NCBI RefSeq assembly: GCF_023101765.2
Contig: NC_064236.1
Coordinates: 3,720,001 to 3,784,000, forward strand
Direction: 5' to 3'
Length of the DNA stretch: 64,000 bases
Source of the DNA: Spodoptera frugiperda
Taxonomy: Eukaryota > Arthropoda > Insecta > Lepidoptera > Noctuidae
A model generated the notes under the pieces. That model did no database searches. It was not told the DNA's origin and was given only the letters and a program-made list of their open reading frames with translations. Shown one piece after another: positions 53,301 through 64,000 of the stretch; position 1 is the stretch's first letter; the number at the start of each line of letters is the position of its first letter. Both the position numbers and the translations under genes were made by a program.

Positions 53301-54051
53301 TTTTTTTTTTCAGGGGGAAAATCATCCAATGACTTCTCCCACCTTGGGCGAGGCGAGAGGGAGTGTCAGACTCTTACTGACTAAAAACCACCCCGTTCCT
53401 TCTCCTGCTTTTCGAGCCGGAGCCCCGGTAAACCCGCTAGGTAGTCCGCAGCTCCGGATCAGGCATCAGCCCTACTGGGCCCCATCTGTGGTGGTCTGAT
53501 GGCTCTTTGAGGCGCGCGCGGAACGCTACGCGCCGTACGCACGGGTCTGGTTCTGTTCGGGCGGTGAGCTACCCTTACTCGCCGCCCGCAGGCCCGCACT
53601 TACGGTGGCCGGAGATCGTCCCGCGATCCCCGACGCCCGGAGTGTCTCTCGCGACGGCTGGGGCGTGAGGAGGTTTGTTCTCTCACGCGCCCCGCCTCCT
53701 CCTTAGCTAGCATGACTGCTTCGCAGAAAGAGGAGACGGCATCCCAGTCCCTCTCGCTCCGCACCATGGCCTGAACCAGTGCCGGGCGCGAGAGGTCGCC
53801 GTCGCCGACCACATCCCTGAGAACACGGCGGTGCTCAGCCCACGCAGGGCAGACCGCAAGCGTATGTTCCACCGTGTCCTCCGGGCGGTCTTCGCAGTGA
53901 TGACACCCAGACGTTTCCTCCCGTCCAACCAGAAACAGGAACCTACCGAAGCACCTGCGTCAGGCAGTAGGTGAGGACGCCGTGGCGCCTCTCAAGCCAC
54001 TCCTCAAAGAGGGGACTTACCGCTGCAATGACAGCGAGCCCAGCCCTCGGT
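53301..54051 (-). mobile_element. R1-clade LINE, 5'-truncated insertion (751 bp)
   Basis: This is the longest copy of the family in the window. On the minus strand it starts inside ORF2 at 54051, passes the 3' UTR and ends in a poly-A tail (T run 53301-53310). The 12-base ATGAATCAATCC at 53289-53300 and 54052-54063 is its target duplication. It lies in a Rep-1 copy. Confidence 0.85.
53600..54051 (-). pseudogene. C-terminus of R1-type LINE ORF2
   Basis: On the minus strand the first part reads LFEEWLERRHGVLTYCLTQ and meets a stop. A shifted frame holds the cysteine-histidine segment GCHHCEDRPEDTVEHTLAVC followed by AWAEHRRVL, the C-terminal zinc-finger-like motif of R1-clade ORF2 proteins. 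A short deletion near 53950 breaks the frame. The remaining tail (about 90 residues, 53872-53600) ends in an arginine-rich stretch before the stop. Not functional. Confidence 0.72.
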
Positions 54052-54063
54052 ATGAATCAATCC

Positions 54064-54252
54064 TTGCGTTCTATTTGGTACTCAGAAAGAATGTCCTCCT
54101 CATACCTAATTCCCAAATAACTGAATACTCAAATCTCCAATTCCTACGACAGGCAATTCATCTGATGTTGCGAGTGCCAATGGGCGATGCCGATTGCTTA
54201 CCATTAGGTGATCTGTCAGCTCGATTACCACCATACCGCGCTATAAAACCAT
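54064..54252 (+). repeat. Rep-1, right half
   Basis: TTGCGTTCTATTTGGTACTC, GTGCCAATGGGCGATGCCGA, TTGCTTACCATTAGGTGATC and CGCTATAAAACCA continue the copy interrupted at 53300. Confidence 0.7.
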
Positions 54253-54540
54253 AGCTAAATAAATTATAGCAATCCTCATCTCTAACAAAACAAAGAGAAA
54301 CAAAGCTTTGAATCAGAATATTCAATACGATTTAGGTCAATTTGAGGATTTAATCGAGAGATGCACCTGCAGCCGTTCAACCAGCTACTGAATAAATAAA
54401 TACGAAATGAATGCTTGCTACAGAGTTGAGCACTTTAAACACGGATTGCAGTAATTGAGGAACAAATGGGGACCTTCCCACGACCACTAAGCAGACCTTG
54501 AGATAGACTATAGTTATATAGTAGGTATTGTAAACTTAAA
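54253..54540. other. No gene seen
   Basis: Spacer. Confidence 0.4.
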
Positions 54541-54630
54541 GCTTTTTTTTGATAGGGGAAAATCATCCAATGACTTCTCCCGCCTTGGGCGAGGCGATAG
54601 GGAGTGTCATACACTTACTGACTAAAAACA
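54541..54630 (-). mobile_element. R1-clade LINE, very short 3' end
   Basis: T run, then AAAATCATCCAATGACTTCTC, GCCTTGGGCGAGGCGATAGG and TACTGACTAAAAAC. Only about 90 bp were inserted. Confidence 0.7.
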
Positions 54631-56829
54631 AATATAGGATTATTTTTACACTTGCTTTATATGTATAATTCTTTCTTCATTTCACAGTCAGTTTTCCCCC
54701 TGGTATATAATTTAATTATAAAAGTAAACAATAATTTTCCTTAACTATGCAGAATGTACTATGAAGGAATGTGTATTTTGATTAATAATATAATTTTCCT
54801 TTACAGAACCAAATTCATATTTTGTACTTCTTGTTAAATTAATTAGTTAAGTAAGGAAGTTGAGGCTAAGTTATAGCCGCGCTGACCAACAATCTCTTAC
54901 AGAACGCAACCAAACCGATGCTGGTTTAATATCCTTACTCCTTAAGGTGTGTTGCAAAATGTTCATAAAGCTACTATCTAATAGATAAAGACATATAGAG
55001 CGTAATTTGTATGAACTATCTGCCACTTTTGGGTGGTAACACAGATTTATTAAGATTCTAAGATTTTTACACGTCTTTCTTTAAAAGTGGCAAAATTTGA
55101 GATAATTAGGAACTCCAGGTACAATGAGCTATGAACCTCCTTGACTAATAAATCAAGTCTATGACAAACCTCTGCTGAACTATAAACCAGAATAACAAGA
55201 TAAAGTTATCATCATCATCACCATCATATTGACCTGCCATAATGACTTCTGAACGTCTACTACTTGGAAGCGACCAGCATCCATCGGCTCCCTGCGACCT
55301 TGATCATGTCGTCTGACTTTGCGGAGAAGTAAATCCATAATTAACTTTAGTTATATTAGTATCTAATAATTAAATCAATACTATTAATATGGTCTTTGGC
55401 TTACCTAATGTAATTAGACCAATTAATTGGAAGCAAATGGTCTAATTAATCTAATATTCCTAATTATGATTCTATAATGAAATCTGTCTTAAGTCAGAGG
55501 CATACTTGTCGTGAAGTGATGTGACGCAGTGGCCACTAATCAGCTGTAAGCATTTGGCGACACACGCGACACACCACGCCATTCATGTGTGACTCTAACT
55601 ATAGCACCTAAACGTATAAAACCGGTAGGTTTCTGACGCGGCACGACACATATATCGACACAAATGCATATATTTATGGCGCAAATTTTGCATTCTTACT
55701 AAGACACATAACAAAATTAATTTAATTATTTCAATGATTTAATTGCTGTACTAGTTTCTAGTCACATCGGGACGCACATTATGAACATATCGTGTCAACT
55801 TCAGCTCAAGCCGTTGCAGAAATATATTTCCAGCCTCCAGACAATTTAAACTACAAAGAATAACTTATCTAGTCATATGCAAACTAGATATAATATTTAC
55901 AATTCAAGTCAGCTTTAGATCTCCAATTGTTATTTCAAACACTCTCGTTTAAAGCACAAAGGGAAAGTTAACACAGAAGTAAATTTAACTACCAACCCTA
56001 CAAACAGCATTCAACCTTCGATTTCCACTACAAAGGGTTATGTTTAAATTAATCTCCAGGTGTTTTAGACCCTGACAAAGACTGTGTCTTTGAATTCACT
56101 CGGTTTATGAACAAGTTAATTTCTTGAAGTTCATAAGTGTACCTGACAGGTTTTAACTTGTCCGAATTATAATTATTCAAGTATTTATTGCATCCATAAT
56201 GTACTGTGTACGTGTTAGAAAATACATTATTTAGTCACAATTATGGAACCTATATTACATTACAATGCGGTACTTTCATTTCGAGATAATAAGGTAGATG
56301 ACTCGACGTCTCGTAAATTATTTGAAAATATTCGACACGCATTTTCTTACAAATACTTGCTTATTTACAAATGCTTTCGACGATATATCGATTTGAAATA
56401 TCATTCAAACAGTTAAGTGATAAAGCAAAGAACGTATTTATTTTGTTAATTAGTACATTTTGTTCAATATCTTACCTAATTCTTAAATGACCGTACCAAA
56501 GGTAATTGAAATCGGAAAATAGATTTTGCTGGTCATTGAATACTTCTGTTGAAGTACATCAATATTGTTTGCAATGAATATAGAAAATAGGACCCTCGAA
56601 CATCAATTTTTTATATTTCATCCCAAGGCACATTTACGGTTTCGATCTCAAAAGGATTTATTTATATTCAGAGAAGGAGGATAGCTATGCGTTAGAATAT
56701 CTACAGAAATATCTACAGCTGGTTCAAATATCTTTATACTGTCAAGAAAATTTGTTTCACACATTTTGAATGTATTCAAACCTGTTGTAACTCCAGCTTG
56801 TAATACAATGTAACGTTCTTAAGGTTTTG
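54631..56829. other. No gene seen
   Basis: About 2.2 kb of AT-rich DNA without recognised repeats or splice-bounded ORFs. A CATCAT run lies at about 55208-55227. Confidence 0.45.
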
Positions 56830-57035
56830 AGTCTCAGCACTCTTGTTCAAGGTGGGTTTGAAGTTTATAATTAGGAATTATAAGTACAGGTTTCTTCACT
56901 ATGTTTTCCTTTACCGATTGTCAATGGTGTCTAAAATATTCAAAATTTCGTATATCTCAGAAAAAGTTACATTTGTACTAGTGAGGTTTCAAAACGAAGG
57001 CTTAAGACTCCTGTTTCTCTTGAATGACCATGATT
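56830..57035 (-). repeat. Rep-3, diverged copy
   Basis: Reverse of the family: ACAGGTTTCTTCACTATG, CCGATTGTCAATGGTGTC, CAGAAAAAGTTACATTTGTA and GGTTTCAAAACGAAGGC. Confidence 0.6.
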
Positions 57036-58324
57036 GTACCTAAAAACTACATATATTATATTAGACCAACGTTTTACTTTAACCGCTTCCGAAAATTGTA
57101 AATTTTTGACACGATTAGTCGTAACGGTTCAACAAATTGCCAGGTTAAAACCCTAAGGCCATCAGGGACACGTTCACGTTGAAAAATCTAATTTTTTACT
57201 CGAACATTCGCTGACCAACACATAACGGAATTAAGGTTTGAAGTTGAAAAATTTAGAAACAGCGTTATCGGAATTTTGTAGCAAGTTAAAACCAGGTCAA
57301 CACTTACCTACCGGAGTTTAAACTTGATGCTAGTGTCATAACGACAGAAACTTCTAGAAGATCTGAATAACAAAGCATCTGATTCCAATAGTATCTCCCT
57401 ACAAAATATGATTGAAATTCAAATTAAAATACAGGGAGGAGTACAATCCAATCGATTCACGTCCATCATGTAAATGAGGATGACAAAGGTAAGAGAAAAA
57501 CCTTCCTAATGAAATATCTTGTTCCTCCTCCAACAAAGCCTTGTTCAAGTCAGCCTCGGGCAGTAATGCCGACAACTGCCATTGATAGAAGCCCTCCTCT
57601 TGTCCTTTAGACCATCTTACCCCAGATTTCAATCGTTTGAGCCTCAAGGACCATAGAACTATGTACACGACTTGGCTCAAACAAATGAAGGATTAAAACG
57701 GCAACGCTTGCTTTGTTGTAACCTTTGTTTGTAGTGAAAACATCAAGATCTAATGTAGTTTTGTATTTGCAAATCTGTTATTTTGGTTTTTATGAATTGT
57801 AGACTGATAGGGTTTTATTTTAAGGGAAGTTATTCATAAATTGAATTTCGTACATAAAATGTAATTATTAACAACGAAAAATATTTATATTCCAATAAAT
57901 ACCAAAGTTCAGTTCAGTTGTTAATATCCAAAAATATTTAATATCCAAGAATTTCCAACATGTTAAAACCACGGCAAATAAAGCATTCTCTTCTCTATAA
58001 TTAAATCAAAATACCTTTTCATCTGATGTTGCAATTAAATGGAGAATATTAATACTCAGACAATAGTTGGATGCAAAGTATAAATATTATCAAATATTCC
58101 ATTATTCCAACTAAGACCACATCAGTCGGTGTCTAATTAGGGTTGTAAACTAATTTCAAAAGTCAACAGTTTATACGACTTCAAATAGAATAACAAAATT
58201 AAATATTTGAACATTAATTTCAACGTATGCTACTCTTAATTGCAAATGAACTTCAATAAACGTTTCTAAACTTTTGTTAAACATTTTGTATGTGGTTTGA
58301 TAATACATCGCTCGCGATTGTTTA
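57036..58324. other. No gene seen
   Basis: AT-rich. The minus-strand frame 57399-57680 (contains RWSKGQEEGFYQWQ) is slightly GC-richer but unrecognised and lacks splice context. Confidence 0.4.
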
Positions 58325-58445
58325 ACGCTGGACTTTGGGCCATAGGGGGATAGAGAGCCGGACCTGCGGACTGCGTAGCGGCTTACCGGGGCTCCCCCTT
58401 ATTCCCCCCCAAAAAACGGGGCGCTCGGCAGGGGAGTTGAACATC
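58325..58445 (+). repeat. Short LINE-like 3'-end scrap
   Basis: GACTGCGTAGCGGCTTACCG and GGGGCTCCCCC resemble the R1-family 3' UTR but end in a C/A-rich stretch (CCCCCCCAAAAAACGGGG) of different type. Confidence 0.4.
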
Positions 58446-59032
58446 TGAATTCAAAAGATTCCGGTTTCGATTAATCGTTACTATAATAAGGAACTAATCC
58501 TAAAACTAATCTTCAATCTCAAAAGACTCAAAAAATACAAAATCCATTATAAAGACATTGAACAACGGCGGTTGCTCACTAGGTGCTGACCCATATACCT
58601 TAACCTTAACCTGGTTGGAGATAAGAAATCTTACAAGACTCTTATCGCACAAATAAATCTCGGTGCAACAGCTTAAGCTGCTTTACATGCTCTTCGGGGC
58701 ACGATAAGTAAAACCTCTGCCACCTACACTCGTCTTACTTGCAATTTTTAGAACGAAAATGCAACTTAGCAAATACTTCTTTCGTCAAGAGACTTGAGTC
58801 GTGATTTATTGTCGAGTGCAGAACTAAAGGATTTGTAAAAGAATAAGCGAGTGTTTCGCGTAGAAATCTAAGTTGATTACACTTTAACTACACATTAATG
58901 AGTGTTTATTGGAGGACCCGTTGAATGTAGGTAATTTCCAACTGGCTTTGAGAGGTCATTCAGCAAGTCAATGGACGTATTTTTACCTTACCTATGTTCA
59001 GCAGTTCTTGTGGCTAATATGATAATTATGGA

Positions 59033-59038
<6 letters not shown>
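58446..59038. other. No gene seen
   Basis: AT-rich spacer. Confidence 0.4.
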
Positions 59039-59064
<26 letters not shown>

Positions 59065-59066
59065 TT
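59039..59066. repeat. (AT)14 microsatellite
   Basis: Fourteen uninterrupted AT units. Confidence 0.95.
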
Positions 59067-59129
59067 TTGTAATAACGATATTTAGGACATGTAGCATTTC
59101 TTCAATTACGCGTAGCATTATGTGCAGTT

Positions 59130-59320
59130 TGTCTCCGTCTCATTGGTTCATTGGGCTAGGGAGATACGGACTGCTTAGCGGTTTACCGGGGCTCCGAGCT
59201 CCGGCTCGAGAAGTAGGAGTAGGAACGGGGTGGTTTTTAGTCAGTAAGAGTCTGACACTCCAGCCTTGCCCAAAGCAGGAGAAGTCACTGGATGATTTTT
59301 CCCCTCAAAAAGGGGGTTAC
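59130..59320 (+). mobile_element. R1-clade LINE, 3'-end fragment
   Basis: CGGACTGCTTAGCGGTTTAC, GGGGCTCCGAGCTCCGGCTC, GGTTTTTAGTCAGTAAGAGT, GAGAAGTCACTGGATGATTT and an A tail. + sense. Confidence 0.72.
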
Positions 59321-60819
59321 GACAAGATAATTATCTCTTCAGCGATCAAAAAGTGTGACGTCATTTCACATATGTATTATGAAGATTTGAGATGGAAAAT
59401 GTACTCACAACATAGAAAAACTATCAACCCACATCTATCTACGGACCCGTGATAAAAATACAAAAAACCCTAAAAACTAACTCGTGTAACACACGCAGGT
59501 GTTGAAGTTATTTACGGCAATGTTGCACTGGTTAGAAGTGGTGCATTTTCCCACAGTTCTCTATTAGCATTAAATATTCATATTCCACGATTATTTCTTA
59601 TTCAACTAATTACTCGTTACATACTCCAGATATACGTCATCAGAGGAACACGTGCTGTATTTCTCAGAATTGTTTCTGCATTTGCTGTGGATCCTCTAAA
59701 TAATTAATAGAGTATAGTCCCGATCTAGTGTTTTAAATACTAGGTAGCCTAACCTCCCCTTTTTAAATACTAGGTGGTTGTGACATTTTAATTGCACATC
59801 CCTTTGTTTTTTCTAGAAATTAAGTCATTTTGTGTTGGGTATAAATATTTTTTTGTTACGTGTTTGCGTCATATTGCATATTTTGTTTCCTTGTCGAACG
59901 GACGCTGTCTTACTTCTCGGTGAGTTTTTAATAGTCACAAAATTTTATAAATCTGTGAATTTAGTTTTTTTGCGATTAATATTTATTTGACAAAGATTTT
60001 TTTATTAATATGCTTCAACTACGAATATTTTTTTATAACTTAAAAATTAAAACTTATGTAAGATACACAAAATTATAATTATATAAAAAATAATTCATAT
60101 TCTAATGCGTAATGCAATCAATTTAATTAGAAATTCCAAAAAACTAAAAAAAATACCAACACAACTGTAACAAAAAATTGCAATTTGTTTAATTGCTTTC
60201 TAGTAGATAAGATATTTTACAAAAAAGAACGATCTTTAAAAACTAAGTGCAAATGGAGACACGTAAAAAACGTAGAATACATTATAGTTATCTTCTTACA
60301 ATTTACTTCAGTAGCACTTTATACGGTCGTTATATTAGTCAAAGTTCGAAATTAAATAGACAACAAGAAAAAGTATTTTTTTTTAATTTTCAAGAAAATA
60401 TCCACATACATTGCATAGTATCAGGTACATTTGCACTTCGTATTAAGTACTTAATTTCGAAAAAAGTTTTTCGAGATTTTTCATTTCTCTTTTTGTAATT
60501 TGTAAAATTATGAAAAATAACGAATTGTTCTTCGGCTTACATAGAGATTACGGCTTACATAGAGGCGGTTTGCGTCAGCGATGAGTGAGAAAAACAATCA
60601 TGCGGGCTGAAAAAAGACGACCGTATTGACGCAGCTAGCGACCCCGTGCGGTGCATGAGATCGATTATAAATTTTGGCCGATAGTTATAACCGAAATCGA
60701 TGAAAAAAAATATTCTTCTCTTCAAACAGATCTTCTTCGTATAATAACTACAGCGAAACATATTAAATTATATTTATTATAACTCCCGTGAGACACACTA
60801 AATTAATTATTATGTTATC
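59321..60819. other. No gene seen
   Basis: Very AT-rich. TTCTCG/GTGAGT near 59928 looks like a splice donor but has no recognisable exon before it. Confidence 0.4.
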
Positions 60820-60945
60820 GGCTTACTCACGTAACTGTTTGACGAGGAACTCGACTAGTTTCAAGCCATGCTAGAGGCTCATATTCATGAGCAGCATTCC
60901 GCGACACACGACTCGGCGATTGTGGCGCTGCTATATACTAAGTAT
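60820..60945. repeat. Dispersed moth repeat fragment
   Basis: GGCTTACTCACGTAACTGTT, ACGAGGAACTCGACTAGTTT, CATGCTAGAGGCTCATATTC and CACGACTCGGCGATTGTGG recall a repeat common in Lepidoptera. Single copy here, so support is memory only. Confidence 0.4.
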
Positions 60946-62070
60946 ATTTTTTTAATATCGTTTGCAGTGCGGAATTTACCTAGAATTAGGTCGAGTTTTT
61001 TCCAATTGTCTGATTGCCACCGATTAATTAAATACAACAATACCTTTCTTTAAAACAATATTACCTGCCAGTATCAGATCTCTACACCTGACAATCTAAA
61101 AAGAACTTTATTGTCTAGCTCTTAGATATCCATTTAGGAACTACTCCTAATTCTCGCGACTCAAGTCTGTCTTGTGTATTTTTACAAGGACGTTGGAAAC
61201 TTGTGTCGCGTATCAATGGCGCGGAATTTCTCTTTGTATCCTATTCTCAGATAAAATGCAAGCACAATTTTGCACCGGACACGTCTTCTGCTCCGTTTCA
61301 ACTCTTAGGAAACGCTTCATAAAATTCTCTTCGAAAATTTCAGGTAATTTTAAAGGAATTCTGAAAGTGTATTTGCTTGTGTATTGTTGTTGTTTTGTTT
61401 TTGGAATTTTCTGTTTGTAAATATATCTCAGGTTTAAAGGAGTGGTGTTTTCCTTTCGTTTAAATTGGAATACCTATACAATATTTTTTTGAACACAATA
61501 TAATGTCGAAACTTATATTTTTCGGTGAAGGAAATTCGACTCTAAAAAGCTAGTATTAATCTGCCATTTTCCTATGTTTCTGCAACATAACATTTTTCTC
61601 TTTGTTGCTTTTTTTATTCTCTGTCTTATTTTTACAGACTTTCTTTGAACCCTTAGATTGACTGTTAGAGACTGTTAGCCATACTATTTTAGCATTAATT
61701 TCGCTTTATGTATCATCATTTCTATCACTGTAGTATTGTGTACATTGAAGATTCAATAAATAAATTATAATTAGATGTGCCTAACCATACTGTGATTTTC
61801 CAGTGTATTAAGTCTTAATTCAGATCATTACAATAATTACTGAATTTTAGTACTGTGAAGAAAATGAAAACTTAATTTTAAACAAAACCTTTTTAAAACA
61901 TTTTCACAAGTCCAACAAGTCGCGTTTAAACTGTTTAACGTAAATATTTTCTATTGTCTCTACAGAAACGGAGTTAAAACAAGGAATTTTATTTCTGTCA
62001 ACATCCTGTCTTCATAAATAACAACATTAACGTTGTACAAACAGATCTTATGCGGGCAAACCGTCCGTAC
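60946..62070. other. No gene seen
   Basis: AT-rich. The frame 61172-61420 has no recognisable domain. Confidence 0.4.
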
Positions 62071-62104
62071 ACCTATATATATATATACAATTATATATAT
62101 AGGT
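62071..62104. repeat. AT-rich palindrome
   Basis: ACCTATATATATATATA and TATATATATAGGT pair around CAAT; a small hairpin or TA microsatellite. Confidence 0.7.
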
Positions 62105-62204
62105 ACCTACATTCGGTACAAAGTTAAATAGAAGAACAACATATTCGTAGATTTTGATGGCCTTTATTTTAAGGACAAATAAAAATGTGAAGTGTTTTTA
62201 TGTA

Positions 62205-62500
62205 TTATCGTATAAACCGGTAAACGTGCAGACGGATTACCTGACGGTATGCCATCGCCGTCGCCCATGGACACCTGAAACATCAGAGGCGTTACAAGTG
62301 CGTTGCCGGCCTTATGTGGATAAGGAATTTAAGGGTTGTTGGATAATTGGGGATTGAGAAGATTGGGAAGGGGGGTAATTGGGCCTCCGGTAACCTCACT
62401 CATGCAACGCTTTGTTTCACGTCGGTTTTCTGTGAGGCTGTGGTATCACTCCGGTCGAGCCGGCCCATTCGTGCCGAGACACGGCTCTCCCACAATTAAA
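62205..62500 (-). repeat. Rep-1 copy, well preserved
   Basis: AAACCGGTAAACGTGCAGAC, GCGTTACAAGTGCGTTGCCG, GGGTAATTGGGCCTCCGGTA, TTTCACGTCGGTTTTCTGTG and CGAGCCGGCCCATTCGTGCC in order. Confidence 0.8.
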
Positions 62501-63479
62501 CGTTAGAAGTTTACCTAATGTGACATTTTTATCTCCAAACAAAGGGTAGGGTAAATAGATGTTTAACGATAAAATGACATATGAAATCCCTTTTTTACCC
62601 AACATTTCAATCATTCATGAATAAAGACATGTATCCATTTTCTTTTTCGATTACGTCCAGTCTGGCTCGGGTTATATAAATAAGTATATCTGAATGTTCG
62701 AGTAAAACAAATGGGAAAGTGGTATAATAGATTTCGAGAGAGGAATTCTTTTTGTTACCTTTGATCACCGTTCAACGCTTCAGTTCCCGTGTCAATCAAT
62801 TTGACGGACGAATCGAATACGGATGACAGTTGATTCGTATAAAGAACTACGGTACGGTACCGTACGTTACCTACAAAATAGTAGTGTTTTTTACGAATAT
62901 CTTTTATAAGTAGATAGAATAGGTACAGATATTATACATATAAATACAGAATTATTTATTTTTCGGTTTTTTACAAGGATATTTTTTTATATTGTACATA
63001 CGATAGAAATAACATGAACAGAAATACAGAATAGATATAGGTACGTAGAATTGATAGACATTGTTTTTTTACTGTGGGATAGTATATCACTCTTTTTGAC
63101 GTTAAAATTGAGGGTTTGGTCGAATTGTTTCTTATTCTATTTGTATTCTGAATCCCTTTGACAATTTCGTATTGTTTGTTAGTGTTCACTGGAAATTTCC
63201 GAACCGGACCGTAAAATTAGGTACCTACTACACGGTCAGCTTTCAATTTTAACTTCGCTCTGACACTCCCATCTCACTCACTAACTCAATCTGAACTTGC
63301 AACCTAAAAACTCTTTGAAGCAATTTGAGGTTTAATCCACCTGCGCACGGCATGCCTTTCCTCACTTTATGTTCCATTAAGAGGTACATTTCGGAGAACT
63401 TTCGTCTATCTGGTCCGAGAACTTATTTCTACAAAACTGATTAGTACATAAAGTTGATAGGTTTAATAAACATTGCAAT
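62501..63479. other. No gene seen
   Basis: AT-rich. GGTACGGTACCGTACG near 62852 is a small palindrome. Confidence 0.4.
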
Positions 63480-63735
63480 GGACTTGAGACTCCTATGGTG
63501 TTGTGAGTATCCATGAGTGGTGCGGCTTGCTCACCATCAAGGAATTACTACTACTCCTCCTTCGCAACCCCCGATTTCCCAACTTCTTTAAATTTCTAAC
63601 CTCAAAAAGGCCAACAACGCACTTGTAACGCCTCTGGTGTTTCGGGTGTCCAAGGATGACGGCAATTGTTTACCATCAGGCGATATGTTTTAGTATTAAA
63701 AAAGTAATCTATCGGCTCGTTTGCCTCCTATTCAG
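63480..63735 (+). repeat. Rep-1 copy, diverged
   Basis: CCCCGATTTCCCAACTTC-type sequence, CAACAACGCACTTGTAACGC, CTCTGGTGTTTCGGGTGTCC and GTTTACCATCAGGCGAT. The left end is rearranged and includes a second, eroded GTGAGTATCCATGAGTGG. Confidence 0.65.
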
Positions 63736-64000
63736 TAAAAGAACCACATCTATATAATATAATGTACGTATAATATCTTAGAAACGCCTAAACTTAGTTA
63801 GACACATCCGACTGAATCCTAACAAAAGTGCCCGCTTATTTTTGTATCGATAATACCTATCCCATGAGATATTTCTAAATCACTTATCGCTAGTCCCTTA
63901 GGCAACGATTATCGAATATTTGACACTAGATTGACCTCGGATCCTGGCCGAAAATGTATTTCGATTCAATAGACATCCTAACTTGCTCTATCTTCCGTAG
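63736..64000. other. No gene seen
   Basis: Spacer to the end of the window. Confidence 0.4.

Noticed and set aside
57399..57680. 93-codon minus-strand ORF
   Set aside because: No domain, no splice context and no second copy; length is within chance for this composition.
59870..59935. Exon ending at CTCG/GTGAGT
   Set aside because: No acceptor or conserved reading lies upstream; a lone donor-like site is expected by chance in 64 kb.
60247..60498. 83-codon ORF starting METRKKRRIHYSYLL (in-frame CTG/ATG choice)
   Set aside because: Lysine/phenylalanine-rich as expected from AT-rich DNA; no family resemblance.

Overview
The window is a stretch of insect nuclear DNA, almost certainly from a moth (Lepidoptera, probably a noctuid-like genome). 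It is AT-rich, has no bacterial-style gene packing, shows GT-AG introns, and is crowded with repeats I recognise from moth genomes: Lep1-type Helitrons ending in CTAG, tRNA-derived SINEs, R1-clade LINE 3' ends, fold-back MITEs and a very abundant dispersed repeat containing GTTACAAGTGCGTTG. The repeat families were recognised from memory and internal comparison, not by database search.

The only host gene I can support is on the + strand: two short exons (4359-4417 and 27445-27633) that join in phase and together read as the N-terminal C2 domain (C2A) of a ferlin, closest by eye to otoferlin. They are separated by an intron of about 23 kb. The rest of the window appears to lie in that intron, in the intron upstream of 4359, and in a downstream intron or intergenic region of at least 36 kb in which I found no further convincing exon.

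Mobile DNA, left to right. A two-ORF LINE (about 7331-12039: ORF1 with CCHC knuckles, ORF2 endonuclease plus reverse transcriptase with one frame break) abuts a 1.47 kb Helitron (12040-13510, minus). A mosaic region at 14885-18952 forms a long, nearly identical inverted repeat (two arms of about 1.55 kb, 765 bp spacer). Two near-perfect hairpins in tandem sit at 23280-23422. A dead Tc1-type transposon (30349-31905) with perfect 27 bp terminal repeats sits inside a SINE. A young Ty3/Gypsy-type LTR retrotransposon lies at 37960-43931, with 330 bp LTRs that look identical and a GTAT target duplication. An R1-clade LINE 3' end (53301-54051) is nested in another dispersed repeat with a clear target duplication.

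The most interesting object is the 3' part of the LTR element. Immediately after pol there are eight copies of a 14 bp motif (GCTAACGTAGTGCC and variants). All lie within a 402 bp segment bounded by a good 5' splice site and a strong polypyrimidine-AG 3' splice site. Removing it would keep the frame and replace the last residues of Pol with an acidic tail that ends 14 bases inside the 3' LTR. I do not know a described equivalent.
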